A stretch of DNA of 64,000 nt from Phyllobacterium zundukense (GTDB lineage: Bacteria > Pseudomonadota > Alphaproteobacteria > Rhizobiales > Rhizobiaceae), in assembly GCF_002764115.1 (NCBI RefSeq), contig NZ_CP017941.1, positions 576,059 to 640,058 of the forward strand, written 5' to 3'. Below, in pieces: positions 25,247-34,465 of this stretch. Both the position numbers and the translations under genes were made by a program. Position 1 is the stretch's first letter, and every line of letters begins with the position of its first letter. The notes under the pieces were generated by a model. It saw only the letters and a program-made list of their open reading frames with translations. It was not told the DNA's origin and ran no database searches.

Positions 25247-25849
25247 ATGGATGCCGACAGCAGTGAGTGGACAGCACTTTGGCCTTACGGGCTGCTCTTG
25301 ATTGTCCTGGCAGCCTGGGCGATCCATCTTTTCCTTGCACCTTCAAGCTGGCCCGAGTGGGTCGGCGCAGCGTTGTTGCAGGTTTTCATCGTCGCGCAGA
25401 TGTACGGGTTTCCGCTCACCCACTATTTTCTGACAACCATTGTGCCCATCGACATCCCGGCGGTTCGTTCCAGCGGTCACGTTTGGGCGACCCTGTTGGA
25501 TTATGGGACGTTCGCCATGGTGCTCGAAATGATGCTCGGCTCGGTGTTAGTGTTTGCCGGGATGCTTCTGATTGTCAAAGGTTGGGCAGAGGTCTATTTT
25601 CATGGCGACAGGTTGATCACCGAGGGTGTCTACGGCGTTGTAAGGCATCCGCAATATGCAGGCATCTTTCTGGTGGTCTGCGGGACGCTGATCCATTGGC
25701 CGACGATCCCGACATTGCTCCTCACTCCGCTGATCGTGTGGCTGTATGAGCGTCTGGCCAAGAGGGAAGAGGCCGACCTGATCGGGCGATACGGCATTCA
25801 GTACAAGCAATACCAGGAACTGGTGCCAATGTTCGTTCCCGGTGGGTAA
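25247..25849 (+). CDS. Isoprenylcysteine/phospholipid methyltransferase-like membrane protein
   Basis: The 200-residue protein has about five hydrophobic segments and the PEMT/ICMT motif GVYGVVRHPQYAGIFLVVCG (RHPxYxG) followed by REEADLIGRYGIQYKQYQELVPMF. Members of this family use SAM to methylate small membrane or lipid substrates; in metal islands they are frequent neighbours of CusA-type pumps with no defined role. ATG 25247 is preferred, with GGGAGG upstream at about 12 bases; GTG 25235 in frame is an alternative. It lies 52 bases after cusA in the same direction. Confidence 0.78.
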   Translation: MDADSSEWTALWPYGLLLIVLAAWAIHLFLAPSSWPEWVGAALLQVFIVAQMYGFPLTHYFLTTIVPIDIPAVRSSGHVWATLLDYGTFAMVLEMMLGSVLVFAGMLLIVKGWAEVYFHGDRLITEGVYGVVRHPQYAGIFLVVCGTLIHWPTIPTLLLTPLIVWLYERLAKREEADLIGRYGIQYKQYQELVPMFVPGG

Positions 25850-25917
25850 AAGTCCGCACGTGTATAGGGAGGCTCCCGGAGCCCGTTCAGACAGTTACAA
25901 ATGAAAGGAGGTCCGCA

Positions 25918-26190
25918 ATGTACCGTTCATTGAAATTCCTTGGGTTGGCCGCCACAATAGGGGCTGGGCTTGCCCTCGCATCACCGATCGTTGCTGCCGA
26001 TGACAATCAGTCTCCCGGATCAAACATGGGATCTGGCATGATGGAGCACGGCGGCATGATGAACATGATGCAGCAGATGAGCCAGATGATGGAAAGCTGC
26101 AACAAGATGATGCAAAGCATGCCCGATTCCGGGAAGCCCAACGAGCAAGGCCCCATGAATATGCCGATGCAACCCGACAAGAAGGGGTGA
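25918..26190 (+). CDS. Met-rich periplasmic metal-binding protein
   Basis: The 90-residue protein has a signal peptide (FLGLAATIGAGLALASPIVAA) and a mature part with Met clusters: SGMMEHGGMMNMMQQMSQMM and CNKMMQSMPDSGKP, plus NMPMQPDKKG at the end. Such Met-rich sequences bind Cu(I)/Ag(I) in the oxidising periplasm. AAAGGAGG seven bases upstream of the ATG supports the start. It precedes the DUF411 gene with almost no gap, indicating one operon. Confidence 0.8.
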   Translation: MYRSLKFLGLAATIGAGLALASPIVAADDNQSPGSNMGSGMMEHGGMMNMMQQMSQMMESCNKMMQSMPDSGKPNEQGPMNMPMQPDKKG

Positions 26191-26204
26191 TGAAGGACAA
26201 TCTG

Positions 26205-26672
26205 ATGAAGAGACGTGAATTCATATGCACGGGCATGGCGGCGATTGCCGTGGCGCTAACCGCGGAAAAGGCAGGTGCGGAGCAACATTGGTCGATGACC
26301 GTTTACAAGGATCCAAACTGCGGATGCTGTAACCTCTGGTCCAAGGCCATGGAAAACGCCGGGTTCACAGTCTATCGGGTGGATACTGACGATTTGCCCG
26401 CCGTCAAGAGGCGCTTTGGCGTGCCCGCTGCAGTCGAGGGCTGCCATACGGCGGTTGTCGGCGGCTATTTTCTAGAGGGGCATGTACCGTTGGAGGTGGT
26501 GGCAAAACTGCTTTACGAGCGGCCCGATCTCGCCGGATTGGCGGTGCCTGGCATGCCTGCGGGATCGCTCGGCATGGGCAGCGATCCGAACGCCAGCTAT
26601 GATGTCTACGCCGTCGCCAAAGGGCCAGAGCAGAAGACGTCGGTTTATTACCAGGTCAGACCCAAGAACTGA
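26205..26672 (+). CDS. DUF411 exported metal-binding protein
   Basis: The 155-residue protein starts MKRREFICTGMAAIAVALTA, with RR followed by a hydrophobic region, which could be a Tat or Sec signal. The DUF411 core is clear: VYKDPNCGCCNLWSKAMENAG (NCGCC metal site), EGCHTAVVGGYFLEGHVPLEVV, and AGLAVPGMPAGSLGMGSDPNASYDVYAV. DUF411 proteins accompany copper-resistance genes and bind copper with the Cys and Met/His residues. AAGGA seven bases upstream selects ATG 26205; ATG 26190 overlaps the previous stop. Confidence 0.85.
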   Translation: MKRREFICTGMAAIAVALTAEKAGAEQHWSMTVYKDPNCGCCNLWSKAMENAGFTVYRVDTDDLPAVKRRFGVPAAVEGCHTAVVGGYFLEGHVPLEVVAKLLYERPDLAGLAVPGMPAGSLGMGSDPNASYDVYAVAKGPEQKTSVYYQVRPKN

Positions 26673-26780
26673 GTATCAGCGGCGGCGGTGACCGTCACTT
26701 AGGCTGGACTCAAGGACCGATATCACTTCACTGCAGGAGCCCAGCCGGAGAAACGCTAACTCCCTCAGGCAGGGCCCAGC

Positions 26781-29123
26781 TTACAATTTCACAGTCCTCA
26801 GGCGTAGCGCGTTGGCGACCACGGACACGGAAGATACACTCATCGCCGCTGCCGCGATCATCGGCGAAAGCAACATCCCGAAAATCGGATAGAGGACACC
26901 TGCGGCGACGGGCACGCCAAGCACATTATATATGAAGGCGAAGAACAGGTTCTGCTTGATATTGCGGATCGTCGCCTCCGCCAGATGCCGGGCACGAACA
27001 ATGCCAGTCAGATCGCCCTTGACCAGTGTAATGCCGGCGCTTTCCATAGCGACGTCGGCACCAGTTCCCATAGCGATGCCCACATGGGCGGCAGCCAGCG
27101 CCGGCGCGTCGTTGACGCCATCGCCTGCCATGGCGACCTTCGCGCCCTTTGCCTGAAGTTCATCGACCAGTGCCTTCTTGCCTTCCGGCAAGATGTCGGC
27201 GCGCACTTCGTCTATGCCTACCCTTGCGGCGACCGCCTTCGCCGTGCGCTCATTGTCGCCCGTAGCCATGATGATCCTCAAGCCGCTCTCGTGCAGGGCG
27301 CGGATTGCCTCCGCAGCCGTTTGTTTGATCGGATCGGCAACGGCAACAAGGCCTGCGAGCTTGCCGTCGATCGCCACGAACATCGCCGTCTTGCCGTCCG
27401 AGCGCAACTTATCCGCCAGGTCCTGGAGTGACTTGGTATCGAGCTTCAGTTCCTCCATCATCGCCGCATTGCCGAGTACCACGGTCTTGCCGGAAACCTC
27501 GCCCGTAACACCCTTCCCGGTGATCGCATCGAAATCGGCGACGTTGGACAGTTTGACGCCGCGTTCGTTTGCGCCCTCTACGATGGCCTCCGCCAGCGGA
27601 TGCTCGGAGCCTTTTTCAAGGCTTGCGGCGAGCGCCAGCAAATCGCTTTCCTCAAAACCATTTACCACGAGGACGTCGGTGAGCTTGGGCTTACCCTCGG
27701 TGAGCGTGCCCGTTTTGTCGACAAGCAATGTATCGACCTTGGCGAAACGCTCCAGCGCTTCGGCGTCCTTGATGAGAACGCCGGCTTGAGCGCCGCGACC
27801 CGTCGCCGTCATGATTGACATAGGCGTTGCAAGGCCCAGAGCACACGGACAGGCGATAATCAGCACCGACACTGCTGAAACGAAAGCATAGATCATGCGC
27901 GGCTCAGGGCCGAGCAGGGCCCAGATGACAAAGGATACGATGGCGATCAATATCACCGCCGGCACGAAATAAAACGAGACCGCATCTGCCAATCCCTGTA
28001 TCGGTGCGCGCGAACGCTGCGCCTTGGCCACCATGTCCACGATCTGCGAAAGCATAGTGTCGGATCCGACCTTTTCCGCCCGCATGATCAGTGAGCCGCT
28101 CTTGTTGAGCGTTCCCCCGGTCACGTTATCACCTGGCGTCTTCTCGACCGGAACAGGCTCGCCAGTGATCATCGATTCGTCGATCGAGGAGCGGCCCTCA
28201 ATGACAACGCCATCGACGGGAACACTGTCACCAGGGCGGATGCGCAGCCGATCACCTGATAGCACCTCATCCAGAGGAACATCCGTTTCCGTGCCGTCTT
28301 CGGCGATACGCCGCGCGGTTTTTGGCGCAAGGTCCAGCAACGCACGAATAGCCGATCCCGTGCGTTCACGCGCCCGCAGTTCGAGCACCTGTCCCACGAA
28401 AAGGAGCGCAACGATGACGGCTGCTGCCTCAAAATAAGTTGGCACTGACCCGCCATGACCACGGAAGGAATGGGGAAAGATATCCGGGAAAAGCGTTGCC
28501 ACCACACTGTAGGCGAAGGCCGCGCCGACCCCGATCGAGATCAATGTCCACATATTCGGGCTGCGATTGACGATTGAGTCCCAACCGCGCTTAAAGAACG
28601 GGAGCGCGGCCCAGAGGACGACGGGCACAGCTAACGCCAATTCGAACCAGGCTGCGAGGCGTTCGCCGATCCAGTCGCGAACTGGCAGACCGAACATCGG
28701 CCCCATGGTTAGTATGAGCAGCGGGATCGAACACACGCCGCTCACCCATAACCGCCGCGTGAAATCGACCAGTTCCGGATTGGGGCCTTCGTCGCCAGTC
28801 GGTACGCCCATCGGCTCCAGGGCCATACCGCAGATCGGGCAGGAGCCCGGCTTGTCGCGAATGATTTGAGGATGCATCGGGCAAGTATAGAGCGTCCCAA
28901 TCGGTACTGCTTTGGGCGGCAAAGTCCGGCTGTCCAGGTATTCCTCCGGATCTGCCGTGAATTTCTGCTGACAACCAGACGAGCAGAAATGGAATATTTT
29001 GCCCTTATATTCCGCCGTCGGTTTGCCAGCCTTCGGATCGACCGTCATTCCACAAACGGGATCGCGAAAAGCATCAGTCTTCGCATCGATGACGTGGGGA
29101 TGATTGTGCGTTTCCTGCGCCAT
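26781..29123 (-). CDS. Cu(I)/Ag(I)-exporting P1B-type ATPase with YHS and HMBD N-terminus
   Basis: The 780-residue CPx-ATPase has an unusual N-terminus: a YHS domain ([12 protein letters not shown], residues 20-31, then [11 protein letters not shown]), and a heavy-metal-binding domain YTCPMHPQI (about 79-87) with [12 protein letters not shown]. There is no canonical HMA C-x2-C domain. Then come the TM helices, the metal-binding CPC (about 423-425), DKTGTLT with the phosphorylated Asp (about 467), [19 protein letters not shown], and [22 protein letters not shown] (about 665). It should export Cu(I) or Ag(I) from the cytosol. The minus-strand promoter is of the CueR type, annotated separately. 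It converges on the DUF411 gene. Confidence 0.93.
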   Translation of the reverse strand: MAQETHNHPHVIDAKTDAFRDPVCGMTVDPKAGKPTAEYKGKIFHFCSSGCQQKFTADPEEYLDSRTLPPKAVPIGTLYTCPMHPQIIRDKPGSCPICGMALEPMGVPTGDEGPNPELVDFTRRLWVSGVCSIPLLILTMGPMFGLPVRDWIGERLAAWFELALAVPVVLWAALPFFKRGWDSIVNRSPNMWTLISIGVGAAFAYSVVATLFPDIFPHSFRGHGGSVPTYFEAAAVIVALLFVGQVLELRARERTGSAIRALLDLAPKTARRIAEDGTETDVPLDEVLSGDRLRIRPGDSVPVDGVVIEGRSSIDESMITGEPVPVEKTPGDNVTGGTLNKSGSLIMRAEKVGSDTMLSQIVDMVAKAQRSRAPIQGLADAVSFYFVPAVILIAIVSFVIWALLGPEPRMIYAFVSAVSVLIIACPCALGLATPMSIMTATGRGAQAGVLIKDAEALERFAKVDTLLVDKTGTLTEGKPKLTDVLVVNGFEESDLLALAASLEKGSEHPLAEAIVEGANERGVKLSNVADFDAITGKGVTGEVSGKTVVLGNAAMMEELKLDTKSLQDLADKLRSDGKTAMFVAIDGKLAGLVAVADPIKQTAAEAIRALHESGLRIIMATGDNERTAKAVAARVGIDEVRADILPEGKKALVDELQAKGAKVAMAGDGVNDAPALAAAHVGIAMGTGADVAMESAGITLVKGDLTGIVRARHLAEATIRNIKQNLFFAFIYNVLGVPVAAGVLYPIFGMLLSPMIAAAAMSVSSVSVVANALRLRTVKL

Positions 29124-29163
29124 TATACCGACCTTTCAGGTACGTCATATATGATCAGGATGG

Positions 29164-29194
29164 AACATACAGCTTCCTATCGTGGGAAGGTCAA
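29164..29194 (-). promoter_or_regulatory. MerR/CueR-type promoter of the ATPase gene
   Basis: On the minus strand, TTGACC (29194-29189) is separated from TATGTT (29169-29164) by exactly 19 bases. The spacer and -35 contain the dyad ACCTTCC-cacgata-GGAAGCT. The overlong 19-bp spacing with ACCTTCC half-sites is diagnostic of CueR/MerR-activated promoters. The -10 is 40 bases before the ATPase start. No cueR gene is found in this window, so the activator must act in trans. Confidence 0.8.
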
Positions 29195-29350
29195 GAACGC
29201 TCCATCAGTGCGCTATCCTCCTCAATTCGAGGCATGCAATAACGAAATGATGGGAGCGTTGTCTACACAATGACAATTTGTTGGCGCTATCTATCAGGCA
29301 CCGTTTTTGGTCTGCCCGGTATTAGGACTGCCGCGTCGCCCGAGGATGTC

Positions 29351-29917
29351 ATGATCACTAGACGATGGTTCATTGCAGGATTAGCGATAACGGTGCTTGC
29401 GCCGGGCAGCGCCTTGGCCCAGTCAAAGAAAAGGCCCTTCGAGTTGGATCCGAAGTTCGAGCCGCACAGTGTTCCTTACGAAACGGATCTGCCTGCCGGA
29501 TCGGTGGTGGTCGACCCGAAAAACAAGTTCCTCTACCTCATCGAAAATCCGTACAGCGCACACCGCTACGGCATCGGCGTTGGTCGTGCAGGTCTTGCAT
29601 GGTCAGGTGAAGCGGTCGTGGGCCGAAAGGCCGTCTGGCCACGGTGGATCCCTACAGATGACATGATAACAAGGGACCCTGCCAAATACGGAAAATATGC
29701 AGTGGGCGTGGATGGCGGTCCGGAAAATCCGCTCGGGGCGCGTGCTCTTTACCTGTTTCGCGATAACCGCGATACCTACTACCGCATACATGGCACAAAT
29801 GAACCATGGACCATCGGAAAAGCGGTATCGAATGGATGCATCCGAATGATAAATGATCACGTCATCGAATTGTACGACTATGTCGGCGTCGGTGCCACGG
29901 TCGTCGTTTTGGGCTAG
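29351..29917 (+). CDS. L,D-transpeptidase (YkuD family)
   Basis: The 188-residue exported protein starts MITRRWFIAGLAITVLAPGS with a signal segment. The YkuD catalytic motif is complete: IHGTNEPWTIGKAVSNGCIRM, with HGTNEP-x7-SNGC-x-R-M (catalytic Cys). Preceding strands SVVVDPKNKFLYLIE and RYGIGVGRAGLAWSGEAVVG fit. It would form 3-3 cross-links or attach proteins to peptidoglycan. It is divergent from the ATPase; whether this gap also serves it is unknown. Nothing links it to copper directly. Confidence 0.9.
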   Translation: MITRRWFIAGLAITVLAPGSALAQSKKRPFELDPKFEPHSVPYETDLPAGSVVVDPKNKFLYLIENPYSAHRYGIGVGRAGLAWSGEAVVGRKAVWPRWIPTDDMITRDPAKYGKYAVGVDGGPENPLGARALYLFRDNRDTYYRIHGTNEPWTIGKAVSNGCIRMINDHVIELYDYVGVGATVVVLG

Positions 29918-30004
29918 CCAGTGGGGCCGGCCTCATGGAAGCCAGTTCGCCTTTCGAACGAATCCAATGGTGTAAAATTACCAACTTGATCAGGGAGTTT
30001 TGTA

Positions 30005-30934
30005 TCACAAAACTCTATCGGGATGGTATTGGCTGCAATCCTGCAGGAGTTTATCGCGTTCCTGAATGAGGTCTGCTGCAAACTCATCCACGAGCCTCGA
30101 TCTTGCCCTCTGTGGCGGCACGATCTGCAGTGTCACGAAGTTGACGGTGGGAACTAAGGGGCGGGCAATAAGTCCTGCTTTTTCATACCCCTCCGAGACA
30201 TAGCTGAGAACGTTGGCGACGCCCACGCCCGCGCCTTCGAGCGCCAGTTGGCAGACGGTGGCGGAAAATTGCGTTTCCACGATCATGCGGGGCGAAATAC
30301 CCGCGACAGCCAGATGACGGTCGAGCTGTTTTCGGGCAGTGTCCTCAGGCGCGAGACAAATCAGGCGCTCCTGATGGAGATCACTCGGGCTCACAATGCG
30401 TTTACTCTCCAGGGCGTGGCCTCTCCGAAACACACATACGCCGTAACTTTCGATGAAAGGCTCGGCGACCAGATTGGTCGTATCGATTTCGTCTGCACAA
30501 AGCCCAAAATCGAATAAGCCGCTGGCCACCAAATCACGAACTGCAGACGAACCTGAGATTTCGAACGTAATCGACACGGCAGGTCGGCGTTTCAAATACT
30601 TAGCGATAACCCGCGGCATGAAGCTGAGGCCAAGGGCAGCGGAACTTGCTACCTTCAGCGAACCCGTCCCCACTTCTCGTATCCGCGCGGCTGCCTGCCG
30701 CAACCTGTCCAGGCCAGCATGGGCCGCCTGGACCTCGCGGTAAAGCAGAAGGGCTTCAGGCGTTGCCGTGAGCCGTGGACCAGACCGTTCGAACAGCTTG
30801 AGTTTGGTCGTGTCCTCGAGCCGCTTCAAACCACGACTGACCCCGGGCTGTGAAATTCCCAGCAGGGTGGCGGCCCTAGTGGTCGAGCCCGTTTTCATCA
30901 CCGCGCTAAATATTTCAATCAGGGCAAGATTCAT
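30005..30934 (-). CDS. LysR-type transcriptional regulator
   Basis: The 309-residue protein starts MNLALIEIFSAVMKTGSTTR and has the LysR helix-turn-helix (AATLLGISQPGVSRGLKRLE), followed by the two-lobe effector domain (SLKVASSAALGLSFMPRVIA, DFGLCADEIDTTNLVAEPFI, LICLAPEDTARKQLDRHLAV). It lies divergent from a PLP-lyase / amino-acid transporter operon, with 100 bp between starts, the usual arrangement for a LysR regulating its neighbour. The effector is probably a sulfur amino acid or a product of the lyase (inference). Confidence 0.9.
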   Translation of the reverse strand: MNLALIEIFSAVMKTGSTTRAATLLGISQPGVSRGLKRLEDTTKLKLFERSGPRLTATPEALLLYREVQAAHAGLDRLRQAAARIREVGTGSLKVASSAALGLSFMPRVIAKYLKRRPAVSITFEISGSSAVRDLVASGLFDFGLCADEIDTTNLVAEPFIESYGVCVFRRGHALESKRIVSPSDLHQERLICLAPEDTARKQLDRHLAVAGISPRMIVETQFSATVCQLALEGAGVGVANVLSYVSEGYEKAGLIARPLVPTVNFVTLQIVPPQRARSRLVDEFAADLIQERDKLLQDCSQYHPDRVL

Positions 30935-30938
30935 GTCA

Positions 30939-30960
30939 ATTCATTATAACCAAGATGAAT
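30939..30960. promoter_or_regulatory. Inverted repeat between the lysR and lyase genes
   Basis: ATTCAT (30939-30944) and ATGAAT (30955-30960) form a perfect inverted repeat with a ten-base AT-rich centre, right at the lysR start. This size and T-N11-A like pattern suits a LysR recognition box. The lyase start is 75 bases away on the other strand. Confidence 0.5.
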
Positions 30961-31034
30961 GATTTGGTGATCACTATGCATTTGTGGCGTGTCTATCACA
31001 AGTCTACTGTCGGAAGCAGACGAGGGATTTCAAC

Positions 31035-32243
31035 ATGCACGACGACACCAGATGCCTGCAGATAGACGACGCCACCGCGCCATCCGGCTTTCAAAGCCTA
31101 TCGTTTCCGGTTTTCCGCGGGTCCACAGTGGTGTTCCCCACAGTCGAAGCATACCAACGCAGGCGTGAGACATTCTACGACGGTTACTCCTACGGACTGT
31201 ACGGCACGCCAACTTCAAGAGCGCTCGAAGCTCGGATCGCCTCGCTCGAAAATGGAGCCACGTCTCACGTAGTGCCGTCTGGTCTTGCCGCCATTGTTTT
31301 GACAATTCTTGCGGTAGCGAAAGCTGGTGATCAGGTGCTGCTGCCTGACAGCGTATATGACCCGGTAAGGACACTGTCCGACAACTTTCTGTCTTTTCTC
31401 GGAATTCAAGTTGGCTACTATGATCCGCTAATCGGGGGCGAGATCGCGGCACTTATAGATGACCGCGTCAAGCTGGTCTTGGTTGAATCGCCTGGCTCGG
31501 CAACGATGGAAATTCAGGATATGGCGGCGATTGTAAGCGCCGCACGGGCAAACGGTTCGCGCGTGGCTGCCGACAACACATGGGCAACCCCACTTCGCTT
31601 CAAACCCCTCGATATGGGCATCGATTTTTCCATCTGTGCAATATCAAAGTATCTCGGCGGTCATTCGGACGTGCTTATGGGGTCTGTGACTGTCCGCGAT
31701 GAGGTCCTCTACAGACGCCTTCGGGATGTGTCGCGTTATCTCGGTTATGGCGTTTCACCGGAAGACTGCTCTCTTGTTTTGCGCGGCATCGAGACCCTTC
31801 CAGTGCGGCTTGATCGGTCAGAGGCGAATGCCTTGGCGATTGCAAAGTGGTTTGAGGATCGTCCCGAGGTCGTCGACGTCCTTCACCCGGCGCTCCCCTC
31901 CCATCCCGGGCACGAACTATGGCAGCGCGATTTCTTGGGGTCTTCGGGCTTGTTCTCAGTCATTTTACAACCGTGGACGCGCCCGCACCTTGCATCGGTG
32001 ATCGAGTCCTTGGAGTTCTTCAGCATCGGTGCGAGTTGGGGTGGCACGAAAAGCATCGTGGCAGTGATGGATCCGCCCCCGGTTCGTACAGCGACCAGGA
32101 TCACTGAACAGGGCCCCCTGATCCGTTTCAGTATCGGCTTGGAGCACGTCGACGACCTGCTGGCCGATCTGGAAAGGGCATTTCGGCTACTGGAAGCCGA
32201 AATGGTGGAACCTCTCACGCCGTCCATCCGGCAGGGGATCTAG
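31035..32243 (+). CDS. Cys/Met-metabolism PLP enzyme, cystathionine beta-lyase-like
   Basis: The 402-residue protein belongs to the fold-type I Cys/Met PLP family: YGLYGTPTSRALEARIASLE (phosphate/substrate region), SHVVPSGLAAIVLTILAVAK, LVLVESPGSATMEIQDM, VAADNTWATPLRFKPLDMGI and ISKYLGGHSDVLMGSV, where the Lys of SKYLGGHSD binds PLP. The D-N-T-W-A-T and GT-PTSRALE variants favour cystathionine beta-lyase (MetC-like). It would cleave cystathionine or cystine to pyruvate, ammonia and a thiol. It heads an operon with an amino-acid ABC importer under LysR control. ATG 31035 is favoured by family alignment; the ribosome site is weak. Confidence 0.88.
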   Translation: MHDDTRCLQIDDATAPSGFQSLSFPVFRGSTVVFPTVEAYQRRRETFYDGYSYGLYGTPTSRALEARIASLENGATSHVVPSGLAAIVLTILAVAKAGDQVLLPDSVYDPVRTLSDNFLSFLGIQVGYYDPLIGGEIAALIDDRVKLVLVESPGSATMEIQDMAAIVSAARANGSRVAADNTWATPLRFKPLDMGIDFSICAISKYLGGHSDVLMGSVTVRDEVLYRRLRDVSRYLGYGVSPEDCSLVLRGIETLPVRLDRSEANALAIAKWFEDRPEVVDVLHPALPSHPGHELWQRDFLGSSGLFSVILQPWTRPHLASVIESLEFFSIGASWGGTKSIVAVMDPPPVRTATRITEQGPLIRFSIGLEHVDDLLADLERAFRLLEAEMVEPLTPSIRQGI

Positions 32244-32268
32244 ATATCAAATTAACAAAAAAGGGAAC

Positions 32269-33309
32269 ATGGCCATGAAATTGAAAACATTCAAATCGCT
32301 GGCAGTAGCAAGTGTCGCAATCGCCGCTTCGGCTCTACTCGGAGCGTCGGCAGAAGCCCAAACGGTAGTCAACAAGATCAAAGAGCGCGGCTATGTGAGC
32401 TGCGGCGCAAGCCAAGGCGTGCCGGGGCTCTCGCGGCCGGACGAGAAAGGCTATTACCGCGGCTTCGACTCCGACATTTGCCGCGCCTTCGCGGTCGCCC
32501 TTCTGGGCGACAAGGACAAGATCCGTTTTGTGCCCCTCAATGCAGGCCAGCGGTTCTCAGCGCTGCAGACTGGCGAGATCGATATCCTCTCCCGTACGTC
32601 CACATTGACCTATACCCGCGATATGGTGGTCCGCTTTGTGTGGCTGACGCTCTACGATGTCGACGGGCTTCTGGTTCGAAAGGCCGACAACATCACGGAT
32701 CCCAAGCAACTGGATGGCAGGACGGTGTGCCTGCAAGGTGGCGGAAGCCTCACGGAGACTGCAATTCAGGAGACCGAAGACGAGCACAACATATCGATGC
32801 AGAAGGTCTACTTCGACTCCACGATCCAAGCGCGGGATGCCTTTTTCGGGGGACGCTGCGACAGCTACGTCACTGACGGGACTGCCGCCGCCGGACAACG
32901 CGCTTCGGTCGCCAAGAACCCGGACGATTACGCCATCATAAGAGTGGGACACACCGTCGAACCAAACGGCGTCGCCATTGCCCGCGGCGACGACCAGCTT
33001 TTCGACATCGTACGCTGGACGGTCAACGCGTTGCTTTGGGCCGAGACCAACGGTATCGACTCGAAAAACATTGATGAGAAGCTCAAGACCGGAAGCGATG
33101 AAGTGAAGCGTGTTTTGGGGGAGGAGCCCGGTTTTGGCAAGCCGATCGGACTTGACGACAAGTGGGTCTACAACGTCGTCAAGCAGATGGGGAACTATGC
33201 GGAAATCTGGGACAACAACCTCGGCATGAACAGTCCCCTGAAGGTGGAACGCGGCATGAACGCTCTCGCCAAGGACGGCGGTCTGAACTACCCGCTGCCA
33301 TGGAACTGA
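32269..33309 (+). CDS. aapJ: Amino-acid ABC transporter, substrate-binding protein (AapJ-like)
   Basis: The 346-residue periplasmic protein has a signal peptide (SLAVASVAIAASALLGASAEA) and the AapJ pattern: NKIKERGYVSCGASQGVPGL, KGYYRGFDSDICRAFAVALL, QTGEIDILSRTSTLTYTRDM and the C-terminal LGMNSPLKVERGMNALAKDG with PLPWN. AapJ binds a broad set of L-amino acids in rhizobia. Given the lyase in front, this copy may favour cystine, cystathionine or related ligands (inference). AAAGGGA lies close to ATG 32269; ATG 32275 is also possible. Confidence 0.9.
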   Translation: MAMKLKTFKSLAVASVAIAASALLGASAEAQTVVNKIKERGYVSCGASQGVPGLSRPDEKGYYRGFDSDICRAFAVALLGDKDKIRFVPLNAGQRFSALQTGEIDILSRTSTLTYTRDMVVRFVWLTLYDVDGLLVRKADNITDPKQLDGRTVCLQGGGSLTETAIQETEDEHNISMQKVYFDSTIQARDAFFGGRCDSYVTDGTAAAGQRASVAKNPDDYAIIRVGHTVEPNGVAIARGDDQLFDIVRWTVNALLWAETNGIDSKNIDEKLKTGSDEVKRVLGEEPGFGKPIGLDDKWVYNVVKQMGNYAEIWDNNLGMNSPLKVERGMNALAKDGGLNYPLPWN

Positions 33310-33347
33310 TCGTATCGGAGTCAACGGTCACGAAACAGGAGGGCTAG

Positions 33348-34463
33348 ATGCTCAACGACGCGAAGGCCAGGGCGATCGCTATTCAGGGCGTTTTGATATT
33401 TGCGCTCGTTGGGTTTACCGCTCTCCTCTTTACCACGACGGTCGCAAATCTGGAGGCGCGTGGCATTCCGATAGGGTTTGACTTCCTTACGATGCCGTCA
33501 AGGCTCGTGATATCCGAGTCAATTCTGACCTACGGGTCACGTGATCCTTACTACTGGGCGATTATCGTCGGAATAGGGAACACGATCCTTATTTCCGCGC
33601 TGGTCATCATCTTCTCGTCGATCATCGGCTTGATCCTGGGGATCACGCGGTTAAGCAGCAATCCGCTCGCCTCAGGCACATGCAAGGTGTGGATCGAGAT
33701 CGCGCGCAATACGCCTCCGATTGTCCTGCTCATCTTTCTCTATTCATTGTGGTGGAAGATTCTTCCGCCAATTGGCCAAGCCTTCAATCTTGCGCCCGGC
33801 GTCTACGTGTCAATGCGTGGTCTCGTGATGCCGGCCGTTGACGCCAGCCTGCAATCGATCGGATGGGGTCTCCTTGGAGTTGCGGGCCTGTTGATCGGCG
33901 CACATCAAGTCCGCAGGTTCTTCAGGCGCTTACAGTGGGTCGCCATCATTGCGCTGCTGGGTGCAGCGGTGCTCGGCTTCTGGTCAGCAAAGACGTCAAT
34001 CAAGGTGGATTGGCCCATCTTTACGGGGTTTAGTTTCCGGGGCGGAATTGGGCTGACACCGGAACTCAGCACAATTCTCGTCGGTTTGACGATCTACACC
34101 AGCGGGTTTGTTGCTGAAATCGTTCGGGGCGGCGTCTTGGCCATCGGCAAGGGCCAATGGGATGCCGGCCGCTCACTCGGTCTGTCCCGCGCCAAGATAT
34201 TGCGACTGATCGTCATTCCGCAGACGCTGCGTATAATCCTGCCTCCTCTGAACAGCCAGTACATCAACGTCGTGAAGAATTCGACGCTGGCGATAGCGGT
34301 TGGCTATCCCGACTTCCTTGCCGTCATGAACACGACCATCAGCAAGTCTAGCCATTCTATCGAAGGGCTGTTCATCATCCTCGGCGTCTATCTTGCGCTG
34401 AACCTGACTTTGTCGGCGGTCGCCAATTGGTACAACCGCCGTATTGCAATAGTGGAGCGATAA
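33348..34463 (+). CDS. aapQ: Amino-acid ABC transporter permease (AapQ-like)
   Basis: The 371-residue permease has about eight TM helices and a long inserted loop, as in AapQ, and the ABC-permease coupling motif EIVRGGVLAIGKGQWDAGRSLGLSRAKILRLIVIPQ near residues 250-285. The early motif RNTPPIVLLIFLYSLWW is also conserved. It follows aapJ by 38 bases and precedes aapM by two bases. It would form the channel heterodimer with AapM. Confidence 0.9.
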   Translation: MLNDAKARAIAIQGVLIFALVGFTALLFTTTVANLEARGIPIGFDFLTMPSRLVISESILTYGSRDPYYWAIIVGIGNTILISALVIIFSSIIGLILGITRLSSNPLASGTCKVWIEIARNTPPIVLLIFLYSLWWKILPPIGQAFNLAPGVYVSMRGLVMPAVDASLQSIGWGLLGVAGLLIGAHQVRRFFRRLQWVAIIALLGAAVLGFWSAKTSIKVDWPIFTGFSFRGGIGLTPELSTILVGLTIYTSGFVAEIVRGGVLAIGKGQWDAGRSLGLSRAKILRLIVIPQTLRIILPPLNSQYINVVKNSTLAIAVGYPDFLAVMNTTISKSSHSIEGLFIILGVYLALNLTLSAVANWYNRRIAIVER

Positions 34464-34465
34464 TC

